Source: Kineococcus aurantiacus (GTDB lineage: Bacteria > Actinomycetota > Actinomycetes > Actinomycetales > Kineococcaceae). From it: 64,000 nt of DNA. The notes beneath the pieces were generated by a model. The model had not been told where the DNA came from. It saw nothing but the letters and a program-made list of their open reading frames with translations, and searched no databases. Every line of letters begins with the position of its first letter. Position 1 is the first letter of the stretch. Location: assembly GCF_013409345.1 (NCBI RefSeq), contig NZ_JACCBB010000001.1, positions 4,526,001 through 4,590,000 on the forward strand, given 5' to 3'. Of the stretch, positions 1 to 8,840 are shown piece after piece. The position numbers and the translations under genes were made by a program.

Positions 1-900
1 GACTACCACATGGAGGACGTGCACCGGGCTGGCGGCATCCCGGCCATCCTGGGGGAGTTGTGGCGCGCCGGGCTGCTCGACGAGTCGGTCCGCACCATCC
101 ACAGCCCCGACCTGGCGTCCTGGTTGCAGGAGTGGGACGTGCGCGCCGAGAACCCCGGCGCGGCGGCCGTGGAGCTGTTCCACGCCGCGCCCGGCGGGGT
201 CCGCACCACGCAGGCGTTCTCCACGACCAACCGCTGGAACTCCCTCGACGTGGACGCCGAGGGCGGCTGCGTGCGCGACCTCGCGCACGCCTACACCGCC
301 GACGGCGGCCTGGCCGTCCTGGAGGGCAACCTCGCCCCCGAGGGCGCCATCATCAAGACGGCGGGCATCGACCCGTCGCTGTTCCACTTCGAGGGCACCG
401 CGATCGTCTTCGAGTCCCAGGAGGACGCCGTCACGGGGATCCTGTCCGGGGCGGTCCAGCCCGGGCACGTGGTGGTCATCCGCTACGAGGGGCCCGCCGG
501 TGGTCCCGGGATGCAGGAGATGCTGCACCCGACGTCGTTCATCAAGGGCCGCGGCCTGGGCAAGGTCTGCGCCCTGGTGACCGACGGCCGGTTCTCCGGC
601 GGTTCCAGCGGCATCTCCATCGGTCACGTCTCCCCCGAGGCGTGGGCCGGTGGCCTCATCGGCCTCGTGGAGGACGGCGACCACGTGGAGATCGACGTGG
701 AGACCCGGGGCCTGCACCTGCGCGTCGACGAGGCGGTGCTGGCCGAGCGCCGCGCCAAGATGGAGTCCTCCGAGCGCCCGTGGGAGCCGCGGGACCGCGA
801 CCGCCCGCTGACGGGGGCGCTGCGCGCCTACGCGGCCATGGCGACGTCGGCGTCGACGGGTGCGGTCCGCAGGGTTCCCCCGCGGTCCCACACCCGCTGA
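1..900 (+). CDS. ilvD: Dihydroxy-acid dehydratase, C-terminal part (5' end outside window)
   Basis: Dehydrates 2,3-dihydroxy-3-methyl(iso)valerate to the 2-keto acid in cytoplasmic valine, isoleucine and leucine synthesis. The reading frame is open from base 1, so the N-terminal half, including the iron-sulfur cysteines, lies outside; 299 residues of a roughly 610-residue family are visible. The late family signature around bases 511-640 is clear: a MQEML-P-TSF-KGRGLGK block, then [10 protein letters not shown] and GHVSPEAW. The C-terminus ends with the family's alanine-rich ALRAYA..ATSA..GAVR segment plus a short basic tail. This resembles the long E. coli-type IlvD more than the sugar-acid dehydratases of the same family, so the biosynthetic role is likely. 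The next gene is convergent. Confidence 0.93.
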   Translation, partial: DYHMEDVHRAGGIPAILGELWRAGLLDESVRTIHSPDLASWLQEWDVRAENPGAAAVELFHAAPGGVRTTQAFSTTNRWNSLDVDAEGGCVRDLAHAYTADGGLAVLEGNLAPEGAIIKTAGIDPSLFHFEGTAIVFESQEDAVTGILSGAVQPGHVVVIRYEGPAGGPGMQEMLHPTSFIKGRGLGKVCALVTDGRFSGGSSGISIGHVSPEAWAGGLIGLVEDGDHVEIDVETRGLHLRVDEAVLAERRAKMESSERPWEPRDRDRPLTGALRAYAAMATSASTGAVRRVPPRSHTR

Positions 901-943
901 CGCCTCGCTGACGTCCCGGTGACGGCGGGCTGAGCGCCGGTGC

Positions 944-1447
944 TCAGGTGGCGGCGACGACGGAGTCGCCGTCCACCCGCACCGGGACCGGGTTCAGCGG
1001 GTCGGTCGCCGGGCCCTGCAGGACCTCGCCGGTCAGCAGCGCGAAGCGCGAGCCGTGGCAGGGGCAGTCGAGTTCGTCGTCCTGCACGGCGACCGCGCAG
1101 CCCTGGTGCGTGCACAGGCCGCTGAAGGCGGCGACCTGACCGGCCTCGGGCTGGACGACCACGACGGCGGCCCCGGCGGCGTCCTGGACGACGACGCCGG
1201 AGCCGACGGGGACGTCGGACAGCTTCGCCAGCGCGCCCGCACCGGCGCCGGTGCTGCTGCCGCTGCTGGTACCGCCGCCGCTGCTGGACGCGGTCGGGGC
1301 GGTGCCGGGGGTGGTCGCGGTGTCGTCGCCGCCGCAGGCGGCCAGCACGGCGCCCGCCCCGAGCGTGCCGCCGCCGGCGGCCAGGGCGCGCCGGCGGCTC
1401 AGGACCGCGCGGGCGAGGGGGTGGGCGGTCTCGGGCCTGTGCTCCAC
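944..1447 (-). CDS. Rieske [2Fe-2S] lipoprotein with Tat-type signal
   Basis: A 167-residue exported iron-sulfur protein. The N-terminus carries [11 protein letters not shown], a twin-arginine-like signal, followed by a hydrophobic stretch ending in a VLAAC lipobox (Cys38), so the mature protein should be lipid-anchored outside the membrane. A Thr/Ser/Gly-rich linker (about 45-75) leads into a Rieske fold with CTHQGC at 112 and CPCHGS at 128, which supply the two Cys and two His cluster ligands. The GTG start has an AGGAG ribosome site five bases upstream. Small stand-alone Rieske lipoproteins of this kind are common in actinobacteria and their electron partners are usually unknown; none is encoded next door. 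It is convergent with ilvD. Confidence 0.88.
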   Translation of the reverse strand: MEHRPETAHPLARAVLSRRRALAAGGGTLGAGAVLAACGGDDTATTPGTAPTASSSGGGTSSGSSTGAGAGALAKLSDVPVGSGVVVQDAAGAAVVVVQPEAGQVAAFSGLCTHQGCAVAVQDDELDCPCHGSRFALLTGEVLQGPATDPLNPVPVRVDGDSVVAAT

Positions 1448-1526
1448 GGGTGCTCCTGGGGTCGGCGGGACGGTCCTCTCACCGCTCCACGGTGCCCGGG
1501 CCCGTCCGGTTCACCCCGCCCGCGGC

Positions 1527-1532
1527 TACCGT
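1527..1532 (+). promoter_or_regulatory. -10 element of a leaderless promoter
   Basis: TACCGT with six bases between it and the GTG at 1539. This is the first of many examples here of a TAnnnT hexamer placed so that transcription would begin at or next to the start codon. It supports choosing 1539 as the start of the P-loop gene. Confidence 0.5.
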
Positions 1533-1538
1533 CGAGGA

Positions 1539-2162
1539 GTGGAGGACCTGGTGCGCCGGCTGGCCCACGTCCGCTGGCTCGGCGGCGGGTCCGGGGCGGG
1601 CAAGTCGGCAGTCGCGCGGGAACTGGCGCGACGGTTCGGGGTGGCCGTCTACGCCACGGACGACGTCCTGGCGGACCACGCGGCGCGCTCGGGTGCGCGG
1701 GAGGCGCCGTTGCTGCACGCGTTCCTGGCCCAGTCGCCCGACGAGCGCTGGGTCCTGCGGTCGCCGCAGGAGATGCTGGCGACCTTCCCCTGGTTCGCGG
1801 GGGAGGCGTTCGGGCTGGTCGTGGAGGACCTGCTGGCGTCGCCGGGTGACCGGGTGGTGGTCGTGGAGGGGTTCCGGTTGCTGCCGGGTCTGGTCCGGCC
1901 GCTGCTGGCGGACCCGGACCACGCCGTCTGGTTGCTGCCCGTCCCGGCCTTCCGCCGCCGGGTGTTCCGCGAGCGCGGTCCGGGGTTCACGGCCCGGACG
2001 AGCGACCCCGACCGGGCGACGGCGAACCTGCTCGTGCGGGACGCGGCGTTCACGGACCGGTTGCGGACCGAGGTGGGCGACCGGGGGATCGCGGTGGACG
2101 GCCGGGAGGACCTCGCGGCCCTCACCGACCGGGTGGCGCGGCGCTTCGCTCCGGTGCGCTGA
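1539..2162 (+). CDS. P-loop NTPase, small kinase-like protein
   Basis: A 207-residue cytoplasmic protein with a textbook Walker A loop (GGSGAGKSA, residues 16-24) directly after the first strand, followed by an aspartate pair (ATDDVLADH) placed like the acceptor-binding Asp of small-molecule and nucleoside kinases. A VVVVEGFRLLP stretch near the middle resembles a Walker B strand. Length and organisation suit an AAA/shikimate- or uridine-kinase-like phosphotransferase, but the substrate cannot be read from sequence. Start chosen at GTG 1539 because a -10 hexamer sits just before it and no ribosome site is visible. The 3' end overlaps the convergent hydrolase gene by 41 bases. Confidence 0.75.
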   Translation: MEDLVRRLAHVRWLGGGSGAGKSAVARELARRFGVAVYATDDVLADHAARSGAREAPLLHAFLAQSPDERWVLRSPQEMLATFPWFAGEAFGLVVEDLLASPGDRVVVVEGFRLLPGLVRPLLADPDHAVWLLPVPAFRRRVFRERGPGFTARTSDPDRATANLLVRDAAFTDRLRTEVGDRGIAVDGREDLAALTDRVARRFAPVR

Positions 2163-2910
2163 GGTACTGGTCGGCCCAGGCGCTGATGATGCGCGCCGCG
2201 CGCCGCGCCTGACCGCGGGCGGTCAGGAGGTGGTCCGAGCCCTCGAGGGAGATGAAGCTGCGGGGGTGGGGGGCGGCCTTGAAGATGGCGCTGGCGTTGT
2301 CGATGCTCACCGTGGAGTCGGTGGGGGAGTGCATGACGAGCAGCGGCACGCTGAGGCGGTGCACGAGGCTCTTGACGTCGGCGGTGCGGACGTCCTCGAT
2401 GAAGGCGCGCTTGAGGGTGAGCGCCCGGCCGCCGACGAGCCACTGGGCGTGGCCGTCGGCCAGGACGCGGTCGACGAGGGCGTCGTAGTGGTGCTCGACG
2501 TGGCGGGGTTCGGAGGGGGCGCCGACGCTGACGACGGCCTGCAGGCCCGGCACGCGCCCGGCGGCGGCCAGGACGGCGGCGCCGCCGAAGGAGTGCCCCA
2601 CCAGGAGGGCGACGGGTGTGCCGCGCTCGGCCATGAAGGCGGCGGCCAGGACGGTGTCGTCGACCTTGTGCGTGAAGGACCCGTCGCCCCAGTCCCCCTC
2701 GGACTGCCCGAGGCCGAGGTTGTCGAAGCGCAGCATCCCGATGCCCTCGTCGGCCAGACCCTTGCAGATGCGGGCCGCGGCGGGGGAGTCCTTGCCGAGG
2801 GTGAACCCGTGGGCGAAGATCCCCCAGCCGCGGACCGGTCCGGCGGGGACGTCGAGGAGCCCGGCCAGGCGGTGGCCGGTCGAACTGGGGAAGGACACCT
2901 GCTCGGCCAT
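2122..2910 (-). CDS. Alpha/beta hydrolase (stand-alone half of the hydrolase-OsmC type)
   Basis: A 262-residue serine hydrolase. The nucleophile elbow is GHSFGG (Ser108); the likely acid is Asp198 in MHSPTDSTV and the base His227 in GSDHLL. The order FAHGFTLGKDS, LRFDNLGLGQSEG, SVGAPSEP-HV and SPTDSTVSIDNA matches the N-terminal half of the bifunctional hydrolase/OsmC proteins found in many bacteria. Those proteins carry a C-terminal peroxide-reducing OsmC domain, which is absent here: the gene stops right after the hydrolase fold. The natural substrate of this family is not established. Its stop lies inside the 3' end of the upstream-facing P-loop gene. Confidence 0.85.
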   Translation of the reverse strand: MAEQVSFPSSTGHRLAGLLDVPAGPVRGWGIFAHGFTLGKDSPAAARICKGLADEGIGMLRFDNLGLGQSEGDWGDGSFTHKVDDTVLAAAFMAERGTPVALLVGHSFGGAAVLAAAGRVPGLQAVVSVGAPSEPRHVEHHYDALVDRVLADGHAQWLVGGRALTLKRAFIEDVRTADVKSLVHRLSVPLLVMHSPTDSTVSIDNASAIFKAAPHPRSFISLEGSDHLLTARGQARRAARIISAWADQYLSAPERSAAPPGR

Positions 2911-2936
2911 GCCTGGAGGCTAGTGGGTGTCGGTCC

Positions 2937-4133
2937 TCAGGTGCCGCTGGTGCCGGTGGGGCGCGGTCGGGGGCTGTTGGCGCGCGCGACGGCCACGGCG
3001 TGCCGGTACTGGTTGACGGCCGCCAGCTGGGAGAAGGCGAGGAAGCGCAGGCCCGAGGTCCGGCTGCCGGTGGCGTAGGCGAAGTCGTCGACGACGTGCA
3101 TCGTCTCGCTCCAGCGCATCTTGGCGACGTTGGGGCCGGGGGAGAAGTTGACGAAGCGGTCGCCGCGGGCGATGGCCGACTGGACGAGCTCGGCCTGCAG
3201 CAGGGTGACGGCGGAGAACTCCCAGTAGTCCGGGTTCAGGCCCGAGGAGTGGACGTAGCTGGTGCCGGCGGAGTGCAGGGCGAGCTGGACGGCGACGACG
3301 TCGCCGTCGACGACGAGCTCGACGAGGCTGGCCTCCTTGGCCTGGGCCAGCTTGGGGACCAGGCGCACGAGCATGTCGCGGCGGGTCGTGTCGGCGTAGA
3401 CGTCGGGGTGGCTGGAGGTGGTGCCGTCGAAGCCGGCGCGGGCGGCGTGCAGGGTGAAGAAGCGCTGCACGGCGGTCTCGTCGACCTCGGTGCCCTCCAG
3501 GGTGCGCACGTGCCAGTCGCGGCCGCTCTTGGTGAGGCGGTTCCGGCTGCGGCGCAGGCTCTCCTTGAGGTTGCGCTTGAGGCCGCCCTTCATCTCCTCC
3601 CAGGTGCCGGACAGGGGCAGCACGACGCAGGCGCGGGAGGCGCGGTGGCTGTAGTGGGGCGCCTCGGCGGTGGTGTCCTCGACCCAGCCGGGCTCGAACC
3701 AGGCCTGCTCGCGGGCGATGGGGAGCTCGGACCAGTCGGCGCCGGCGTCGCGGGTCCAGCGGACGACCGCGTGGTGGACGCCGCGCGCGTGCTGGGCGGT
3801 GGTGAGGACCTGCGGCAGTTCCAGCGCGGTCGCGGTCCCGTAGCCGACGGGCACGATGCGGCGGCCGACGGGCAGGCGGCGGGGCCCGACGGTCTGCTCG
3901 TAGAGGGCGGCGACGCCGGCGAGGGCGCCGTCGGCGTCACGGACCTGCAGCAGGTGGCGGTGGGCGGGGTCCGGGACGTACGACCGGTACCACTCGAGGA
4001 CCCAGTCGGAGCTGCAGAAGGGGTTGCTGACCCCGTTCTGGCGGCCGTGGAGCCCGTCCCACTCGCTGCGCTGCGCTGCGCTGAGGCCTGTGGCCTCGAC
4101 GCGCTCGACCACGTACCCGGCTGTCGCCGACAT
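2937..4133 (-). CDS. GNAT-fold acyltransferase, CelD/BcsL (FemAB-like) family
   Basis: A 398-residue cytoplasmic protein with the two-lobe acyltransferase layout of CelD/BcsL-type enzymes. The second lobe is recognisable from KGGLKRNLKESLRRSRNRL (about 185-203), through a HPDVYAD segment, to LLQAELVQSAIARGDRFVNFSPG near 335-355, the block these proteins share with FemAB-type transferases. Members are linked to exopolysaccharide or cell-envelope modification, but the acceptor here is unknown. The ATG at 4133 has a G-rich stretch (GGGGGG) about seven bases upstream on this strand. It is transcribed away from the VOC gene. Confidence 0.78.
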   Translation of the reverse strand: MSATAGYVVERVEATGLSAAQRSEWDGLHGRQNGVSNPFCSSDWVLEWYRSYVPDPAHRHLLQVRDADGALAGVAALYEQTVGPRRLPVGRRIVPVGYGTATALELPQVLTTAQHARGVHHAVVRWTRDAGADWSELPIAREQAWFEPGWVEDTTAEAPHYSHRASRACVVLPLSGTWEEMKGGLKRNLKESLRRSRNRLTKSGRDWHVRTLEGTEVDETAVQRFFTLHAARAGFDGTTSSHPDVYADTTRRDMLVRLVPKLAQAKEASLVELVVDGDVVAVQLALHSAGTSYVHSSGLNPDYWEFSAVTLLQAELVQSAIARGDRFVNFSPGPNVAKMRWSETMHVVDDFAYATGSRTSGLRFLAFSQLAAVNQYRHAVAVARANSPRPRPTGTSGT

Positions 4134-4322
4134 GCTCTATCCCCCCGGATGGATCAGTGACCACTCGAGGCTACGCCCTCGGGAGCCGTGGGCGTCGACC
4201 TGGGGCCCGATCGGAGCAGGGCACCGGCGTGTCGCAGCTCCGTCACCGCCCTTTCACGGCCCGTCACCGCCGTCGGTGCCGGCTCACGGGTCCCTGTCGG
4301 AGGTGGCGGGCACGCTGGGGGC

Positions 4323-4760
4323 ATGAGCCGACAGGTCCAGGTGACGTTCGACTGCGCCGACCCGGCGCGGGTGGCCGCGTTCTGGGCGGAGGTGCTGGGC
4401 TGCGTCGTGCAGCCCCCGCCGCCGCCGTTCACGTCCTGGGAGGAGGCGCTGGCGGCCTGGGGCGTCCCGCCGGAGCAGCGGGACGCCGCCTCGGCGGTCG
4501 TGGACCCCGACGGGGTCGGCCCGCGGGTCTTCTTCCAGCGCGTGCCGGAGGGGAAGGCGGGGAAGAACCGCGTGCACCTGGACGTGCGGGCGGCGCCGGG
4601 CCTGGAGGGGGAGGCCCGGATGGCGGCGCTGGCGGCGGAGGCCGACCGGCTGGTGACCCTCGGGGCGGCGGTGCTGGCCCGGTACGAGCCGGCACCGCCG
4701 CTGGAGGCCGGGCACCTGGTGCTGGCCGACCCCGAGGGCAACGAGTTCTGCCTGGACTAG
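4323..4760 (+). CDS. VOC/glyoxalase-like domain protein
   Basis: A 145-residue single-module VOC (vicinal oxygen chelate) protein of the Glyoxalase_6 sort. It opens with the strand QVQVTFDCADPARVAAFWAEVLG and ends with HLVLADPEGNEFCLD, the paired beta-alpha-beta-beta-beta hallmarks of this fold; KNRVHLDVR in the middle supplies the usual metal-side His. Actinobacteria hold many such proteins, acting as lyases, dioxygenases or drug-binding proteins, and the role here is not predictable. Start set at ATG 4323, where the fold begins; the frame stays open upstream but that part is low-complexity. It is convergent with the dehydrogenase that begins the C4 operon, five bases away. Confidence 0.8.
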   Translation: MSRQVQVTFDCADPARVAAFWAEVLGCVVQPPPPPFTSWEEALAAWGVPPEQRDAASAVVDPDGVGPRVFFQRVPEGKAGKNRVHLDVRAAPGLEGEARMAALAAEADRLVTLGAAVLARYEPAPPLEAGHLVLADPEGNEFCLD

Positions 4761-4764
4761 CGCC

Positions 4765-5742
4765 TCACTCGGCCAGCGGCGAGGGCCCGAGCTCGTCGAG
4801 CAGCTCGGCCATCTTCTTGTAGGCCTTGTTGCGGTAGTCGATGAGGGCCGCGAGCTTCTCGGGCTCCAGCTCGAGGAAGCCCGAGCCGGTCTTGGTCCCG
4901 AACTTGCCCGCCTCCACGAGGGAGGTGAGGTTGGCGGGCGCGGAGAGCCGGTCGCCGAAGTGGTTCTCCAGCACCTTGAAGCCCTTGGCGTAGACGTCGA
5001 GGCCCGCCATGTCGGCGATGGCGAACGGCCCGAAGAACGGCAGCCGGAAGCCGAAGGTCGTGGAGACGATGGTGTCGACGTCGGCGGGGGTGGCGACACC
5101 CTCCTCGACGACCGTCATGGCCTCCTTGAGCAGGACGTACTGCAGGCGGTTGAGGACGAAACCGGGCACGTCCTTGACCTGGGCGCCGCGGCGGCCGGCG
5201 CGGGTGAGCAGGTCGTCGATGAGCGGCAGGACGGCCGGGTCGGTGGCCTCGCCGGTGACGAGCTCGACACCGGGGATGAAGGGGGCCGGGTTGGAGAAGT
5301 GCACGGTGAGGAACAGGGAGGCGTCCTCGAAGGCCTCGGCGAGCACCTTCACCGGGATGGTGGAGGTGTTCGTGCCGATGATCGTGCCGGGGGTGACGGC
5401 CTTCTCGACGCGCGACAGCACGTCCTTCTTGACGGCCGGGTCCTCGAAGACGGCCTCCTCGACGAAGTGGACGTCGGCGACGGCCTCCTCGATCGAGGCG
5501 GCGGGGTGGAACTTCTCCTTGAGGACCTCGGTGCTGCCGGGCGCGAACAGGCCCTGGCCCTCGAACAGCTCGGACTCCTTCAGCAGCCGCTCGTAGTTGC
5601 GCTGCGTGGACTCCTGGTCGGCGTCGGCCAGCCAGACGTCGTTGCCGGCCAGGGCCAGCGACTGGGCGATGCCGCCGCCCATGTAGCCGGTGCCGATCTG
5701 GGCGACCTTGGTGATCTTGTCGGTGCGGGGTGCGGTGGGCAC
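4765..5742 (-). CDS. 3-hydroxyacyl-CoA dehydrogenase-like NAD(P) oxidoreductase
   Basis: A 325-residue two-domain dehydrogenase. The N-terminal Rossmann fold has VAQIGTGYMGGGIAQ (dinucleotide motif at 17-22) and NTSTIPVKVLAEA; the C-terminal all-helical domain has VKDVPGFVLNRLQ and FGFRLPFFGPFAIADMAGLD. This is the 3HCDH family, which besides fatty-acid oxidation includes L-gulonate 3-dehydrogenase and other hydroxyacid or polyol-acid enzymes. Start at GTG 5742 with TAGGAG upstream. It is the last gene of the tetrulose operon, nine bases after the TpiA-like gene, with no thiolase, acyl-CoA ligase or enoyl hydratase nearby. I therefore infer a sugar-derived substrate rather than an acyl-CoA. 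Confidence 0.85.
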   Translation of the reverse strand: MPTAPRTDKITKVAQIGTGYMGGGIAQSLALAGNDVWLADADQESTQRNYERLLKESELFEGQGLFAPGSTEVLKEKFHPAASIEEAVADVHFVEEAVFEDPAVKKDVLSRVEKAVTPGTIIGTNTSTIPVKVLAEAFEDASLFLTVHFSNPAPFIPGVELVTGEATDPAVLPLIDDLLTRAGRRGAQVKDVPGFVLNRLQYVLLKEAMTVVEEGVATPADVDTIVSTTFGFRLPFFGPFAIADMAGLDVYAKGFKVLENHFGDRLSAPANLTSLVEAGKFGTKTGSGFLELEPEKLAALIDYRNKAYKKMAELLDELGPSPLAE

Positions 5743-5750
5743 GGGATCTC

Positions 5751-6524
5751 CTACGAGGGGTTGTCCACCCGGTTGAGCGGGTGGGCCGCGATCTCCTGGA
5801 TCACGGCCTGGAAGTTGGCGACGTCGTGGGCGAAGCGACCCAGGAACAGGCCGTCGACGCCTTCGGCGACGTCGGTGAACATGCCGGGGCCGGCGCTCCC
5901 CCCGTAGAGGATGCGGGTGACCCCGGAGCGGTGCGAGAGGGCGTCGCGCAGTCGTGTGGTGACCCCCACGACGTGCTCCGGCGGGGCCGGTTCGGTCTGC
6001 CCGATCGCCCAGTTGGGCTCGTAGCCGATGGCGACCTCGGCGTCGGCGGGGACGTCCTCGAGCGCGGCCAGCACCTGGCTGATGGTGGTGCGGGCCGCGT
6101 CGTCGACGTCGATGCGGACGTTCTCCCCGATGCACACGAGGGGGACGAGCCCGTTGCGGGCCGCCGCGGCGGCCTTGCGGGCGGTGACGATGTCGTCCTC
6201 GGCGAACATGCGGCGACGCTCGGCGTGCCCGATCTCGACGAAGCGGGCGCCGGCCTCGCGCAGGGCGGCGGGGGAGACCTCGCCGGTGAGGGCGCCGAAG
6301 TCCTCCCAGGAGGCGTCCTGGGCCCCGATGTGGATCCCCGTCCCGCGCAGCAGGTCGATGCCCGTGGTGACGGTGAGGAAGTCGGGGATGACGAAGGCGT
6401 CCACACCGGCCTCGGAGACCACTGGAGCCAGAGCCGCGACGTCGGCGAGGTAGCTGCGCGTGCGGGCCAGCGAGAAGTACATCTTGAGGCTGACCCCGAC
6501 GAGCGGGCGGTGACGGGTCGTCAT
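5751..6524 (-). CDS. Triosephosphate isomerase-like ketotetrose-phosphate isomerase
   Basis: A 257-residue TIM barrel of the triosephosphate isomerase family. The catalytic triad is kept: Lys14 (SLKMYF), His100 (GHAERRRMF) and Glu169 (GYEPNWAIGQ), with the phosphate grip LYGGSAGP. The usual N-W-K-M opening of housekeeping TPI is replaced by S-L-K-M, so the conserved active-site Asn is Ser. That change, and the setting beside RpiB and a DhaK-type kinase, fit the tetrulose-phosphate isomerases EryH/TpiA2 (Brucella) and LerI (mycobacteria) rather than glycolytic TpiA. The preceding gene, rpiB, ends 66 bases upstream. Confidence 0.85.
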   Translation of the reverse strand: MTTRHRPLVGVSLKMYFSLARTRSYLADVAALAPVVSEAGVDAFVIPDFLTVTTGIDLLRGTGIHIGAQDASWEDFGALTGEVSPAALREAGARFVEIGHAERRRMFAEDDIVTARKAAAAARNGLVPLVCIGENVRIDVDDAARTTISQVLAALEDVPADAEVAIGYEPNWAIGQTEPAPPEHVVGVTTRLRDALSHRSGVTRILYGGSAGPGMFTDVAEGVDGLFLGRFAHDVANFQAVIQEIAAHPLNRVDNPS

Positions 6525-6590
6525 GGTGGCGGTGGCTCCAGCGGTCTGTAGAGGTGGCTCAGCAGGACCCGACGGTACCTGCCTGGCCCG

Positions 6591-7091
6591 TCAGCAGGAG
6601 GAGGCGGAGGTCTCCCCGTCGGTGGCGGCGGTCTCGTACCCGGTGATCGCGTCGACCTTGGCGGCCGAGGCGCTCGAGGTGTCGAAGACGTAGCCCAGGA
6701 ACTCCTTCGCCAGCCGGCGGGCCAGCTCCTTGCCGATGACGCGCTCGCCCAGGGTCAGGACCTGGCCGTCGTTGGACAGCACCAGGCGCTCGACCGAGAA
6801 GGAGTCGTGGGCCACCGAGGCGCGGATCCCGGGGACCTTGTTGGCGGCGATGGCCACCCCCATGCCGGTGCCGCAGACGAGGATGCCGCGGTCGGCCTCA
6901 CCGGCGGCGATCTTGCGGGCCGCGGCGACCGCCACGTGCGGGTAGGCGGTCTTGTCGGTGTCGCTGTTCACGCCGACGTCGAGGACCTCCTTGACGCGCG
7001 GGTCCTTGAGCAGGTCGGCCTTGATGGCCTCCTTGTAGGAGACCCCGGCCTCGTCGGCGGCCAGGACGACGCGCCACTGCAGATCGGTCAC
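6591..7091 (-). CDS. rpiB: RpiB/LacAB-type sugar-phosphate isomerase
   Basis: A 166-residue isomerase of the ribose-5-phosphate isomerase B family. The active-site loop is [22 protein letters not shown] (Cys73 in the catalytic position), followed by [27 protein letters not shown], the family block containing the anion-hole and ring-opening residues. It ends in a short Ser/Thr-rich tail. In erythritol and threitol pathways the RpiB homologue (EryI, DerI) turns D-erythrulose 4-phosphate into D-erythrose 4-phosphate, which feeds the pentose-phosphate pathway. The neighbouring TpiA-like and kinase genes make that role more likely than ribose-phosphate isomerisation. Confidence 0.88.
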   Translation of the reverse strand: MTDLQWRVVLAADEAGVSYKEAIKADLLKDPRVKEVLDVGVNSDTDKTAYPHVAVAAARKIAAGEADRGILVCGTGMGVAIAANKVPGIRASVAHDSFSVERLVLSNDGQVLTLGERVIGKELARRLAKEFLGYVFDTSSASAAKVDAITGYETAATDGETSASSC

Positions 7092-7108
7092 GGTTTCTTC
7101 CTCTTCTC

Positions 7109-8818
7109 TCAGAGCTTCTCGGCGACGGTGCGCGTCACTAGCGCGAGGGAGACCGCCCCGGCGTCGGGGTGTCCCAGGGACCGCTCGGCCAGCGGCCGGG
7201 CGCGCCCGATCTGCGGGCGCAGGTCCTTGGTCGCCTCGGCGGCCTCGGTGGCGGCCTGCGCAGCCGCGGTGAACGCCGTCTTCAGGTCGTCCCCGGCCCC
7301 GACGCGCTCGGCCAGGGTCTCGGCGAAGGGGACCTGGGCGTCCAGCATCGTCTTGTTGCCCACCCGTGCCCCGGCCAGGCGCTGGACGGCCTCGACGCTG
7401 GCGGTGGCCCCGGCGGCGACCTGGGCGGCGGTGGGCTTGCCCTCGTCGCCGAGCTGGTCGGCGAAGGCGTGCAGCAGCACGCCCCAGATGACCCCGCTGG
7501 TGCCACCGGCGCGGTCGGCCCAGGCCCCACCGGCCGCGGCCAGGGTGGCGCCCGCGCCGGCCCCGGCGTCGGCGGCGGCGCGGGCGGCGGCCGCGGCGGC
7601 GACCGAGCCGTTGACCATGCCGGTGCCGTGGTCGCCGTCACCGGCGATGGCGTCGATGCGGCCCAGTTCGGCCTCGGCGTCCTTGAGGACGTCGCGCACG
7701 GCCTCGATGAGCCCGGCGACCTGCTGGCCGGCCTCGTTGGCTTCGGCCGGGGTGCCGCTGTAGTCGGCGACCTCGTCCTCGGGCACCTCGTAGACGGGGG
7801 CGGGGGTGGTCTCGATGGTCGTCCCGACGGACAGGGCCGGGCACTGGGCCGGCGCGGTCCACAGGGTTTCCAGCTCCTCGTCCAGCCAGGTGACCGTCAG
7901 GGACGCGCCGGCCATGTCCAGGCTGGTGACCAGCTCCCCGACCTGGGGGGCGACGATCTCGTACCCGGCCTCGCGCAGGCGCTTGGCGATCGGCACGTAG
8001 AGCAGGAACAGCTCCTCGTACTTGGTCGAGCCCAGGCCGTTGACCAGGACCGCGACCTTCCCGCCGTCCGGCGTCCCCTCGGGCTTGCCGGCCAGGACCT
8101 TCTCGACCAGCAGGTCCGCGATCTCGGTGGGGGTCCCGATGGGTTCCTCGGAGATGCCCGGCTCGCCGTGGATGCCGAGCCCGACACCCATGTGGCCGGG
8201 GGTGACGGTGAACAGCGGTTCGGTCTCGCCCGGCAGGGTGCAGCCGGCGAAGGCGATGCCCATGGACCGGGTGACGTCGTTGGCGTGGCGCGAGACGCGC
8301 ACGACGCCGTCGAAGTCGTAGCCCGCCTCGGCGGCGGCACCGGCGATCTTGAAGGCGACGACGTCGCCGGCGATGCCGCGGCGCTGCCCGTTGGCGCCCT
8401 GGCCCTCGGAGGCGACGTCGTCGGTCACGACGAGCAGCTCGGCCGGGATGCCCTCGGCGCGCAGGCGCTCGGCGGCCAGGCCGAAGTTGAGGATGTCCCC
8501 GGCGTAGTTCCCGAAGCCCAGCACGACGCCGCCGCCGCGGTTGGCGGCCTTGGCCACGTCGTACACCCAGCGCGTGGAGGGGGAGGCGAACACGTTGCCG
8601 CACACGGCCCCGTCGGCCAGGCCCGGCCCGACGTAACCCGCGAAAGCGGGGTAGTGCCCCGACCCGCCGCCGGCGATGACCGCGACCTTGCCCTCGGGCG
8701 TGGCGGTCGAGCGGATCACCCCGTGCGGCACCGGCTGCACGAAGTGCGAGTACAGGTCGACGAACCCCGCCACGGAGTCGTCGACGAACTCGGACGGGTC
8801 ACCGAAGATCTTCGTCAT
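7109..8818 (-). CDS. Dihydroxyacetone/erythrulose kinase, one-piece DhaK-DhaL (ATP type)
   Basis: A 569-residue kinase joining both Dak domains. DhaK (about 1-330) has the substrate pocket [12 protein letters not shown] (50-61) and the His217 in GIHGEPG that binds the ketose covalently. DhaL (about 365-569) has GDGDHGTGM near 395, whose aspartates hold the magnesium-ATP, and the GGTSGVIWG loop. Fused DhaK-DhaL enzymes use ATP rather than a PTS phosphoryl donor. Paralogues in mycobacteria are the D- and L-erythrulose kinases, and the three isomerases in this operon make erythrulose the best-supported substrate. ATG start. It lies between the isomerase gene (22 bases upstream) and rpiB. Confidence 0.9.
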   Translation of the reverse strand: MTKIFGDPSEFVDDSVAGFVDLYSHFVQPVPHGVIRSTATPEGKVAVIAGGGSGHYPAFAGYVGPGLADGAVCGNVFASPSTRWVYDVAKAANRGGGVVLGFGNYAGDILNFGLAAERLRAEGIPAELLVVTDDVASEGQGANGQRRGIAGDVVAFKIAGAAAEAGYDFDGVVRVSRHANDVTRSMGIAFAGCTLPGETEPLFTVTPGHMGVGLGIHGEPGISEEPIGTPTEIADLLVEKVLAGKPEGTPDGGKVAVLVNGLGSTKYEELFLLYVPIAKRLREAGYEIVAPQVGELVTSLDMAGASLTVTWLDEELETLWTAPAQCPALSVGTTIETTPAPVYEVPEDEVADYSGTPAEANEAGQQVAGLIEAVRDVLKDAEAELGRIDAIAGDGDHGTGMVNGSVAAAAAARAAADAGAGAGATLAAAGGAWADRAGGTSGVIWGVLLHAFADQLGDEGKPTAAQVAAGATASVEAVQRLAGARVGNKTMLDAQVPFAETLAERVGAGDDLKTAFTAAAQAATEAAEATKDLRPQIGRARPLAERSLGHPDAGAVSLALVTRTVAEKL

Positions 8819-8840
8819 GCGAACGGTCTCCTTCGATCGC

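Noticed and set aside
4058-4085. Short CTGCG repeat in the CelD-like gene
   Set aside because: Only three to four copies, within coding sequence, and explained by Ala/Gln codons.
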